DNA from: Candidatus Zixiibacteriota bacterium
Lineage (GTDB): Bacteria; Zixibacteria; MSB-5A5; GN15; JAAZOE01
Direction: 5' to 3'
DNA length: 13,272 nucleotides
Assembly: GCA_028700875.1 (NCBI GenBank)
Contig: JAQVRW010000038.1
Coordinates: forward strand, 1-13,272
Part shown: piece by piece, positions 1-6,536 of the stretch
How the letters are laid out: each line of letters opens with the position of its first letter
Position numbering within the stretch: position 1 is the first letter of the stretch
Notes under the pieces: model-generated
The model's database searches: none
Told to the model about the DNA's origin: nothing
The model's input: the letters and a program-made list of their open reading frames with translations, nothing else
Translations under genes and position numbers: made by a program

Positions 1-1361
1 CATCGGTTATCCGGGCTTCCGTGGTGGCCGCGCTGGTGCTGACCGCGCGGGTCGTGTATCGCCGCGCGGACCTGAACAATATCCTCGCGCTGGCCGCGGC
101 ATCCCTGATCTTGTATGATCCCGGAAACCTGTTTGACGTCGGCTTTCAACTGTCGTTTGTCACCGCCTGGGGACTGGTGCTGTTCCTGCCGCCGATAAAC
201 GCTCTCTTCGTCAGCTTCCGTTGGCCGGCGTGGATGCGGTATCTGATGTTGCTGCTGTCGACGTCGCTTATCGCTTCGTTGCTGTCATCGCCGATCACAC
301 TGGCCTATTTCGGCGAAGCCTCGGCGGTCACCGTCTTCTCCAATATGATCGTCGTGCCCCTGGTATCGATGGGGGTGATCGGGATCATGATTCTGCTTAT
401 CGTCCAACTGGCGCTGCCCGCGGCGGCCGTCGTACCGGGAATGCTTTTGGACCGGTTGTTGCGGTTCACCGGGGACGTGGTCTCCTGGTTCAGCGGATTA
501 GATTGGGCGGAAATCTCGGCGCCCTCGATTCCGGCGGTATATGTCCTGGCCATGCTGGCGATCGTTTGCTGCCTGTTTGCCGCCATCCGCCACCGCGCCG
601 CCCGACGAATCCTGGTATTCATGATTTTGGGAGGAGCGGTAGTCCATGTCGCCGTAGCCGCTGTTCGCCCTGACCGTCTGCCCGACCTGGAAGTTTTCAA
701 TCAGGGATCGTCTCAGACGATAGTGGTCAATCACGGCCCGGGGGTCGCGATATACCGGCAGGCGGGATCGGGCCGTTATGACGATTTCACCGGCGGCGTC
801 CTGTCGTATCTTACCGGCCGGGAGAAGGTCCCGCCTCAGTATTATATATTCTTCGAACCACAGTATCAAACCGAGGCAAGGCTGGTGCGGTGGGCGGACG
901 CCGGAGTGGGATTTCCTATGACCCGAATCGCCGCATCGGGCCCCATATCGCAGCCGGCCCTGTATTTGCGGACGCCGACAGGCAACCTGTCGGATACCGT
1001 TGATGACGACACCTCCGGATGCCTCAGGATCGGGTCCGACGCGGCCGTGGTCGTCACCGGCGATTCCTGCCAACTGGTTTTCGCGGAGACAACCGGGTCG
1101 GCCCGCCGAGCGGCCGGGCCGGAGACCGGGTTGAAAAGATACTATTTTATATTCGCCGATACCGATGCCAAGCTGGCCGAAGCGGCGGCGAAGTTCAACC
1201 ATCGCCGTACAACGATTATCCTGACGAAACAGTCGGAATTATATAAGCTGCTATCCGATAAAGAATTGAATGATTTTTGGCCTGATTTTCGGGGCCGTTT
1301 GGTCGAAAAAGGGACGGGTATTTCGTTGAACCAAGGCGATTGGGATCGGCCATCGGACTGA
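1..1361 (+). CDS. comEC: ComEC/Rec2-family DNA internalization channel, C-terminal part (5' truncated)
   Basis: The reading frame is open from base 3 and has no start inside the window, so this is the 3' part of a longer gene; the GTG at 21 is only an internal codon. The first ~215 residues are strongly hydrophobic and carry ComEC competence-domain hallmarks: RRADLNNILALAA, then DPGNLFDVGFQLSF, then SNMIVVPLVS. ComEC forms the inner-membrane channel for single-stranded DNA during natural transformation. The last ~230 residues are soluble and start with LEVFNQGSSQTIVV, where many ComEC proteins begin a metallo-beta-lactamase-like domain. No HxHxDH metal motif is visible, so this part is degenerate or a different fold. 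The gene ends 120 bases before the next one, and I infer no functional link to the pilus genes beyond the general use of pili in DNA uptake. Family assignment is fairly sure; transformation competence is not shown. Confidence 0.85.
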   Translation, partial: SVIRASVVAALVLTARVVYRRADLNNILALAAASLILYDPGNLFDVGFQLSFVTAWGLVLFLPPINALFVSFRWPAWMRYLMLLLSTSLIASLLSSPITLAYFGEASAVTVFSNMIVVPLVSMGVIGIMILLIVQLALPAAAVVPGMLLDRLLRFTGDVVSWFSGLDWAEISAPSIPAVYVLAMLAIVCCLFAAIRHRAARRILVFMILGGAVVHVAVAAVRPDRLPDLEVFNQGSSQTIVVNHGPGVAIYRQAGSGRYDDFTGGVLSYLTGREKVPPQYYIFFEPQYQTEARLVRWADAGVGFPMTRIAASGPISQPALYLRTPTGNLSDTVDDDTSGCLRIGSDAAVVVTGDSCQLVFAETTGSARRAAGPETGLKRYYFIFADTDAKLAEAAAKFNHRRTTIILTKQSELYKLLSDKELNDFWPDFRGRLVEKGTGISLNQGDWDRPSD

Positions 1362-1481
1362 AATTTCCCGGCCAAGATTTAGTTAAGATAAAGCGTTGAC
1401 CTCCCGATAAATCTATAGAATCGGCGAAAGATGTGGCTGGTGATATGACTATGCGTCTAACATGTTTGGCAGTAAGGTGAT

Positions 1482-2699
1482 ATGGGACTTACAGGGAATT
1501 TAAAGACGGTTTCGTTCTCCGATGTGCTGCAGTTGCTCTCAACGGGAAAGAAAACCGGCACTTTGACTGTAGCCAGCGGCGTACGGAAAAAGGAAATTTC
1601 GTTCCGCGAGGGAAATATCATCTATGCCTTTTCCGTCAACTCCAATGAAGACTTGCTGGGCAACCTTCTGTTGAAGCGGGGGAAGATCGGCAAGAAAGAC
1701 CTGGAACGGGCCATTACTTTGCACAAGCAATCGGGACGGGCGCTGGGGGCCACGCTGGTCGATATGGAGTTGTTCGACAAGGAAGAAGTGGCTGATTGCT
1801 TGCGGATGCAGATCGAGGAAATCGTGTACAATCTCTTCAGTTGGAGCGACGGCGAGTTCTCCTTCCTGGAGGGGCAAACACCGAAAAACGTCCCGTTCAT
1901 GGTTAATCTATCGACCATGAACATCATAATGGAAGGGACGCGGCGGATCGATGAATGGATGGAAATCCAGAAAGTTTTGCCGCCGAACGACGTGTTGTTG
2001 CGGATCAGGCTGCTCACGCACGTCACGTCCGACCAGGTGACGTTGTCATTGGACGAGTTCAAGATTCTGGCCCTCGTCAACGGCGAACGGACGCTTCCCG
2101 ACATGATTGCCTGTTCGCCGATCGGGGAGTTTCCCACCTGCCGGGCGGCGTATCGTCTGATCGTGGCGGGGTTGGTGGAAAGCGCCGGCCGGTCGACGGC
2201 CGCGCCCAGCGGTCTGGGGCCCAATGAAAACGAGGAAGAGATTATCTTGGGCATTATCTTCAAATTGTACAACGCCAGTTTTCTCAAAATCCGGAAGGTG
2301 TTCGAATCGATCGTGGGGACGAACAACTCCAGTTACGGGCGGTTGGCCTCGGGCAACCGGCAAGGGATCATGGTGTTCTTCCCGGGGTGCGACGTGCAAG
2401 CTGATTCCGGACCCTCGTTCCAGAAGTTTCTGGAAGAGGTCCGCAAGATTCCGGAAGAGGTGCGGTTGCACCGCGTTTTGACGCTATTGGAGTCGATGCT
2501 CAACGAGCAGTTGGAGTATGTGTTTTTGCAGCTGGGACAGGGACCGTTCAGGGAGGCCGTGGGCCGGGTGAAGAAGGAGATATCGGAGCCTCTAGCGGTC
2601 CGTCGCGAGCTGGTCAAAAAGTTCCGGCTGGATGACAATTTCTATGATATGCTTCATAAGACGGAGCGAACCATCAAGATAATAACGGGTGTATCATGA
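1482..2699 (+). CDS. DUF4388 (PATAN) domain protein, possible motility regulator
   Basis: A 405-residue soluble protein. Residues 1-60 form the beta-rich start of a DUF4388/PATAN domain (GNLKTVSFSDVLQLL, then a GxLTV strand and FREGNIIYA). Residues 58-118 form a helical part (LGNLLLKRGKI...LGATLVDMELF) that resembles the MshEN repeat at the start of PilB. Residues ~150-235 include LDEFKILALVNGERTLPDMI and GLVES, typical of the winged-helix-like tail of DUF4388 proteins. Residues 250-405 are a mostly helical region I do not recognise. In cyanobacteria, PATAN-CheY proteins regulate type IV pilus motors, with PixE reported to bind PilB1; this protein has no receiver domain. The start is supported by AAGGTGA at 1474-1480. 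Its last codons overlap the next gene as ATGA, suggesting translational coupling. Domain call is confident; the motility role is inferred from context. Confidence 0.85.
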   Translation: MGLTGNLKTVSFSDVLQLLSTGKKTGTLTVASGVRKKEISFREGNIIYAFSVNSNEDLLGNLLLKRGKIGKKDLERAITLHKQSGRALGATLVDMELFDKEEVADCLRMQIEEIVYNLFSWSDGEFSFLEGQTPKNVPFMVNLSTMNIIMEGTRRIDEWMEIQKVLPPNDVLLRIRLLTHVTSDQVTLSLDEFKILALVNGERTLPDMIACSPIGEFPTCRAAYRLIVAGLVESAGRSTAAPSGLGPNENEEEIILGIIFKLYNASFLKIRKVFESIVGTNNSSYGRLASGNRQGIMVFFPGCDVQADSGPSFQKFLEEVRKIPEEVRLHRVLTLLESMLNEQLEYVFLQLGQGPFREAVGRVKKEISEPLAVRRELVKKFRLDDNFYDMLHKTERTIKIITGVS

Positions 2700-3061
2700 A
2701 GTACGGTGTCTTCGCAGGTTTTCTGGTTGCGGCGGCGGCTTGGCCCGGGACGGCCGAAGCCTCGCTCGGTTCCGCAACCGGCGGCATTCCGGTCGCGCTC
2801 AACCTGTTCATTCTGGTCGGCTCGATCGCCTGCCTGGCGGCGGCGATCAAGCTGTTTCTTCTGGTCAAGGGGGGAGCGCTGGCGCGAGGCTGGCAACTGT
2901 TGGTCCTTTCTTTTATCACCTTGACGTTGGCGCAGGTGATCGTTCTCGCGGAAAAGCTGGGGATCATGGCCATTACCTTCGACGTCGCCGGCGTTTTCTA
3001 TCTCCTGACAGTAGGATTATGGTTTTGGAGCCTGTTGCAAACGCGCAAGGTGCTCGAGTAA
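2696..3061 (+). CDS. Small inner-membrane protein of unknown function
   Basis: A 121-residue hydrophobic protein. Residues 1-22 look like a cleavable signal peptide (hydrophobic core, then A-E-A before Ser23), followed by three likely membrane helices at about 33-55, 66-86 and 93-114 and a short charged C-terminus (QTRKVLE). If the N-terminus is not cleaved, it would have four helices. I do not recognise the family and see no catalytic motif. The ATG overlaps the TGA of the DUF4388 gene (ATGA at 2696-2699), so the two are probably co-translated and may act as a pair, for example a membrane anchor for the PATAN protein. That pairing is inference. The reading frame is credible because of the overlap, the coherent helix pattern and the absence of a better frame. 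Confidence 0.75.
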   Translation: MKYGVFAGFLVAAAAWPGTAEASLGSATGGIPVALNLFILVGSIACLAAAIKLFLLVKGGALARGWQLLVLSFITLTLAQVIVLAEKLGIMAITFDVAGVFYLLTVGLWFWSLLQTRKVLE

Positions 3062-3086
3062 CAGGGTGATTTTGATTGACTCAACT

Positions 3087-3161
3087 ATGGCCAAGGGTTA
3101 TTATCGCATCGTTGACGACACAGCCGCACGCGGCCGTTTTCTGGATGGGTACAAGTCATGA
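3087..3161 (+). CDS. Possible 24-residue upstream micro-ORF (MAKGYYRIVDD...)
   Basis: An ATG at 3087 opens 25 codons ending in TGA at 3159-3161, which overlaps the ATG of the TPR-roadblock gene (3158) in the ATGA arrangement used elsewhere in this cluster. The frame extends upstream to a GTG at 3066 and a TTG at 3072. An AGGG at 3063-3066 could serve the TTG start, but nothing good precedes the ATG. The peptide is hydrophilic with no recognised motif. It may be a leader peptide that couples translation into the next gene, or chance coding in a short gap. I keep it as a low-confidence candidate because of the exact stop/start overlap. Confidence 0.25.
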   Translation: MAKGYYRIVDDTAARGRFLDGYKS

Positions 3162-4012
3162 TTGATCAGTCGGATATTGATGATAGAATCGCCAAGTGCA
3201 CGAAAATCCTGGAAGATAATCCCAATTCCCAGATTTTCGCCGCCTTGGCCGACGCCCATCGGAAGAGAGGGGATTTGGACCGGGCTTTCCGGGTTTGCCA
3301 AAATGGACTCAAGGTGCATCCCGGGTATGGTTCGGGTCATTTGGTCATGGCCAAGATCAATATGGATCGGGGCATGTATGACTGGGCCGAATCGGAGATC
3401 AACAAAGCCACGGAACTGGACGGCGTCACCCGCACGACCGAACTGTTGCTTTCGGAAGTGTTCATCTATAAGGGTGAGTTCAACAAAGCCTGCCGGATTC
3501 TGGAAAAACTGCTACGGTCCGATCCCGACAACGAGCAGATCAGAAAGCTATTGGACATAGCGCGCAAAATACCTCTCGAAACACGGCCGGGTAACGCGCT
3601 GTCGCCGGTATCCGGTCCGTCTCAAGACGCCGGCGTTTCGACTCCGGCGGAACCGCCGTCGCTGCCGAAATTGAACGATAAGCAGCAGTTGCGGGCGCTG
3701 GTCGTTGTGCCTGGGGTGGAAGGGGCCCTGCTGGTCAACAAGGACGGCCTGGTGCTGGAAGCGGAATGGAACGATCAGGGAGACACGGACCTCACGGGGG
3801 CGCTGGCGGCCGAAACCGCCCGATACTGCGCGGTGCAAATGCGGGAAAGCGGCTTCGGCACAGTGCAGTCGGTCCTGATCGAAACCGGCCGGTCATTCTT
3901 GTACCTGTCCAACGCCGGGGGCCGGCTTTTGGCCGTGGTCTGCACGGAGTCCATCAATTTGGGGACGCTGAAGCTCAAGTTGGCTTCGCTGTTGGGGCGT
4001 GTGACCGGTTGA
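3158..4012 (+). CDS. TPR-repeat protein with C-terminal roadblock/LC7 domain
   Basis: A 284-residue soluble fusion. Residues ~24-57, 58-91 and 94-125 form about three tetratricopeptide repeats (ALADAHRKRGDLDRAF; AKINMDRGMYDWAE; SEVFIYKGEFNKA), a fold that binds peptides or partner proteins. A Pro/Ser-rich linker covers ~139-172. Residues ~175-284 are a roadblock/LC7 domain: strand-turn LLVNKDGLVLEAE, helix DLTGALAAETARY, and a final INLGTLKLKLASLL. Roadblock domains dimerise and dock onto Ras-like GTPases. In Myxococcus the TPR protein SgmX links MglA to polar pili; a fused TPR-roadblock could play a comparable adaptor role here, but that is inference and I claim no homology to SgmX. The start has only a weak GGATGGG upstream (3143-3149) and may be coupled to the micro-ORF before it. 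Confidence 0.85.
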   Translation: MIDQSDIDDRIAKCTKILEDNPNSQIFAALADAHRKRGDLDRAFRVCQNGLKVHPGYGSGHLVMAKINMDRGMYDWAESEINKATELDGVTRTTELLLSEVFIYKGEFNKACRILEKLLRSDPDNEQIRKLLDIARKIPLETRPGNALSPVSGPSQDAGVSTPAEPPSLPKLNDKQQLRALVVVPGVEGALLVNKDGLVLEAEWNDQGDTDLTGALAAETARYCAVQMRESGFGTVQSVLIETGRSFLYLSNAGGRLLAVVCTESINLGTLKLKLASLLGRVTG

Positions 4013-4018
4013 GCCGGC

Positions 4019-4025
4019 GAGGGAA
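4019..4025 (+). promoter_or_regulatory. Ribosome binding site fixing the start at 4033
   Basis: GAGGGAA lies 7 bases before the ATG at 4033, between the end of the TPR-roadblock gene (4012) and the next gene. It decides against a much earlier in-frame start at 3766, which would lie deep inside the upstream gene and add a non-hydrophobic Arg/Gly-rich stretch in front of the first membrane helix. Confidence 0.7.
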
Positions 4026-4032
4026 CCATATC

Positions 4033-4983
4033 ATGGAAAAAAATGTCAGACGTTTAATTCTGCTTTTCTCGTTGATCCTCGTGGTGGTCCCGATGGTGGT
4101 CTTCCCCAATCGTCTGGGGCTGGGGCTCGGCGGCGGATCGGCGGTGAACCTGCTGTACGAGATGATCTTCTACGGCATCGTTCTGTTTCTGTTCCGGCGC
4201 GAGACGACTCTGGCGGCCCTCGTGGTCGGTATCGCCCTGACCCTGGTATATCGTCTGGCCCTGGGCGCCGTGTTCGGGCTGGCCTTGGTGGCCATGTATG
4301 ATCTGGGTTTGTCCATCGCTCTCTCTCTGGGGATGACCAAGTATATGCCGGCTATTCTTCTGCATGTTGCTTGCGCTCCCTTCGTTTTGCGGCCGGTCTA
4401 CCTGGGGTTGGCGGCCCGTCTGGCTCCCGGCCGCAGGGAACGCGCCGTCCGGCAGACGGTGTATCCGACTATTGTCGAGGATGTTGAAATGAAAGTTTCC
4501 ACGGCCCCGATTCGGGAGACGGCTTCGGCGACGACACGGCCGGAGCCGGCGTTTCCGGGAACACCCGGCGACGAAAATGTTTTCGACCGCGCGGTTGGGT
4601 ATCTCGGGGAATCGAGCGCGGTGCGGTTGGCGCTTCTGGTGGATCAGGATGGGCTGCCGCTGGCGAGATTCATTCGCGGCAAGGAAGATGTCGATGCCTG
4701 GGCCCCGTTGGCCGCCATGATGCTGAGTGGCAACCGGGAGTTGTTGGGCCGGGTCGACAGCAAGGATAATCCGGACAGGGTTGATATCGGAACCGGCAGC
4801 CTGCGGTTGCTGGTCCGTCGCATCGACCGCGTGATCCTGATGGTCGCGGCCGAGCCGAACGTCGATGAAACGATTCATATCCGCATCGCGCAGGCGGCGG
4901 ATATGATCCGAAAGTATATGAGTGAACGGTACAGCCCGGCGGTTTTTGCCAGGGTGGAGGGTCGCTATGTATCAAATTCTTGA
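4033..4983 (+). CDS. Polytopic membrane protein with cytoplasmic roadblock/LC7 domain
   Basis: A 316-residue protein from ATG 4033. Residues ~7-122 hold four to five likely membrane helices (about 7-25, 38-55, 58-78, 80-100 and 104-122). A linker at ~130-180 rich in Pro, Thr, Arg and Glu follows. Residues ~182-299 resemble a roadblock/LC7 domain: LALLVDQDGLPLARF, a helix around DAWAPLAAMM, LRLLVRRIDRVILMVAAE, and TIHIRIAQAADMI. The roadblock part aligns in order with those of the neighbouring genes but is more divergent. The layout predicts a membrane-anchored docking site for a small GTPase, plausibly the MglA encoded two genes downstream. The helical block looks like small integral-membrane families with short loops, but I cannot name one. 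Its last 17 bases overlap the start of the next gene, so the two are probably co-translated. Confidence 0.8.
   Translation: MEKNVRRLILLFSLILVVVPMVVFPNRLGLGLGGGSAVNLLYEMIFYGIVLFLFRRETTLAALVVGIALTLVYRLALGAVFGLALVAMYDLGLSIALSLGMTKYMPAILLHVACAPFVLRPVYLGLAARLAPGRRERAVRQTVYPTIVEDVEMKVSTAPIRETASATTRPEPAFPGTPGDENVFDRAVGYLGESSAVRLALLVDQDGLPLARFIRGKEDVDAWAPLAAMMLSGNRELLGRVDSKDNPDRVDIGTGSLRLLVRRIDRVILMVAAEPNVDETIHIRIAQAADMIRKYMSERYSPAVFARVEGRYVSNS
4956..4961 (+). promoter_or_regulatory. Ribosome binding site fixing the start at 4967
   Basis: GGAGGG lies 5 bases before the ATG at 4967, inside the end of the upstream coding region. It supports this ATG over the in-frame GTG at 4922, which has no such site and would add an Arg-rich leader foreign to roadblock proteins. 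Confidence 0.75.
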
Positions 4984-5320
4984 GGGCTTGAACAAAACCA
5001 GCGGAATAACCGGCAGCATGGTGGTCGGTAAAGACGGAATCGTGATTGCCGCTGATCTCAACACCCAGGTCGATGAGGAAGCGATCGGCGCCCTGGCGGC
5101 GTCTATTACATCCAATATCCAGAAGTCGCTGGAGCGGTTGAATACCTCGCCTTTGACCCAGGTGACGATTGAGGCCGACAACGCCAAGATGTTTTTTAGC
5201 GATGCCGCCGGCATCGGTCTGTTGGTGGTCATCGCCGAACCCGACGTCAACATCGGTCTGGTCCGGCTGGAAATCAAAAACGCCATTCATCGTCTGACCG
5301 GCCAGGAAGCGGTCTATTGA
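4967..5320 (+). CDS. Stand-alone roadblock/LC7 domain protein
   Basis: A 117-residue protein that is almost entirely one roadblock/LC7 domain: helix MYQILEGLNKTSG, strand-turn GSMVVGKDGIVIAAD (residues 16-30), helix EEAIGALAASITSN (38-50), strands through TIEADNAKMFF and GLLVVIAEP, and final helix NIGLVRLEIKNAIHRL (95-110). The length is the usual size for a free bacterial roadblock protein. Such proteins form homo- or heterodimers that bind Ras-like GTPases. Its position directly before the MglA-type gene (13 bases between stop and start) suggests it is a partner of that GTPase or a dimer partner for one of the larger roadblock proteins in the run. It differs from the MglB-type gene at 6537, which has extra N- and C-terminal segments. 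Domain assignment is firm; the partner is inferred. Confidence 0.88.
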   Translation: MYQILEGLNKTSGITGSMVVGKDGIVIAADLNTQVDEEAIGALAASITSNIQKSLERLNTSPLTQVTIEADNAKMFFSDAAGIGLLVVIAEPDVNIGLVRLEIKNAIHRLTGQEAVY

Positions 5321-5333
5321 GAAGAGCACACGC

Positions 5334-6521
5334 ATGGTATCAATAAACTACGCCACCAGGGAAGTCAGCTGCAAGATCGTCTATTACGGTCCCGGCCTGT
5401 CGGGCAAGACGACCAATTTGCAGTACGTGCATCGCAAGGTTCCACCGGAGACCAAGGGAAAACTGATTTCTCTGGCGACCGATGCCGATCGGACGCTTTA
5501 TTTTGACTTTTTGCCGATCAACATCGGGGCGATCAACGGGTTTGCCGCCAAGTTTCAGTTGTACACGGTTCCGGGACAAGTGTATTACAACGCCACCCGC
5601 AAGCTCGTGCTGCGCGGGGTGGACGGGCTGGTGTTCGTGGCCGATTCCCAGCCGGACAAGATGGATGAGAATATCGAGTCATTGAGCAATCTCAAGGAGA
5701 ACCTGGCCGAATACGGGTATCGTCTGGAAGAACTGCCGATTGTCATCCAGTATAACAAGCAGGATCTCCCCGGGGTGCTGACCCCGGAACAAATTCGGCC
5801 GATCCTCAATACGCACGGGTGGGTCGAATATTCCGCCTCGGCGACGGAGGGTTTCGGGGTCTTCGATACCCTGAAATGCATCCTCAAGCTGGTGCTGGAC
5901 AAGGCTAAATCCGGGGGAACCGTTCCGTCTTCCACTCCGGTTTCGGCGGCCGTTTCGGTTCCCGCGACCGCGGCAGTGGCCGCCTCGACCCCCGCTCCGT
6001 TACGTGTAACGGCCGTACCGGTCAGCGACCGGCCGGTGATGCCTCAGGTGGCGGCGGTGGCGCCGTCGATGCCGACTGCGCCGATTACACCACCCGAACC
6101 GGTTATGCCGCCGGAGCCGTCGTATAGCGACCAACCTCCGTTCGCGACCGTCGCCCGAACCGAACCGGTGGAGCCGCCGCCTTCGGAGCCGCCGCAATAT
6201 TACCGTGAACCGATAGAAACGGTTCCGGAAGAAGAAACGTCGCCTGCAAACAAGGAGTATCGTCCCTTCCCCGGCAATACCATGGAAGATGAGGTGGCGA
6301 TGAGCCATCGCCAGGGTTGGGAAACGCGCGGCAGCGGGCGCCTGCCGGCCGGCGTTGAATCAGCGGGGCCATTGACTATGGCCGATGAACCCGGCGACCA
6401 CTGGGAAGCCGGGGATACGTGGACATCGCCGACGAGGCCGCCGCGCATGGAGCCGTCGCGCAAAGTAGACAAAACTCCGAAGAAGCGGTCGTTTTTCCGA
6501 CGGCTGTTCGGGCTCAAATAA
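5334..6521 (+). CDS. mglA: MglA-type Ras-like GTPase with long Pro-rich, basic-ended C-terminal tail
   Basis: A 395-residue protein. Residues 1-~192 are an MglA-family small GTPase, the polarity switch that places type IV pili in Myxococcus. Visible motifs are the P-loop GPGLSGKTT (19-27), DRT (52-54), TVPGQ (78-82), GVDGLVFVADSQ (95-106), NKQD (141-144) and SAS (167-169). Gly21, Thr26, Arg53 and Gln82 fall at the same positions as the functional residues of M. xanthus MglA as I remember them, so it is probably an active GTPase. M. xanthus MglA stops at about 195 residues. Here a ~200-residue extension follows: low-complexity Pro/Ala/Val (195-290), Glu/Pro-rich to ~330, then a basic-aromatic end (KKRSFFRRLFGLK) that could bind acidic membrane. 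A weak GAAGAG at 5321-5326 precedes the ATG. The mglB-type gene follows after 15 bases. Family is firm; the tail function is unknown. Confidence 0.93.
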   Translation: MVSINYATREVSCKIVYYGPGLSGKTTNLQYVHRKVPPETKGKLISLATDADRTLYFDFLPINIGAINGFAAKFQLYTVPGQVYYNATRKLVLRGVDGLVFVADSQPDKMDENIESLSNLKENLAEYGYRLEELPIVIQYNKQDLPGVLTPEQIRPILNTHGWVEYSASATEGFGVFDTLKCILKLVLDKAKSGGTVPSSTPVSAAVSVPATAAVAASTPAPLRVTAVPVSDRPVMPQVAAVAPSMPTAPITPPEPVMPPEPSYSDQPPFATVARTEPVEPPPSEPPQYYREPIETVPEEETSPANKEYRPFPGNTMEDEVAMSHRQGWETRGSGRLPAGVESAGPLTMADEPGDHWEAGDTWTSPTRPPRMEPSRKVDKTPKKRSFFRRLFGLK

Positions 6522-6522
6522 C

Positions 6523-6529
6523 AGGAGGG
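6523..6529 (+). promoter_or_regulatory. Ribosome binding site for the GTG-started mglB-type gene
   Basis: AGGAGGG ends 7 bases before GTG 6537, a near-ideal site. It supports GTG as the start and gives the N-terminus SDDVLVIYEEE, which matches the expected start of MglB proteins. Confidence 0.8.
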
Positions 6530-6536
6530 AACCTCC

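Noticed and set aside
1396..1421. TTGACC ... TAGAAT promoter for the PATAN gene
   Set aside because: The spacer is only 14 bases (12 to the alternative TATAGA), too short for a normal sigma-70 type promoter. A TTAAGA/GATAAA pair nearby has correct spacing but poor matches.
3766..4032. Extended N-terminus for the membrane-roadblock gene starting at 3766
   Set aside because: It would overlap the roadblock domain of the upstream gene by about 250 bases, adds Arg/Gly-rich sequence unlike a real domain, and the ATG at 4033 has a good ribosome site followed at once by a membrane helix.
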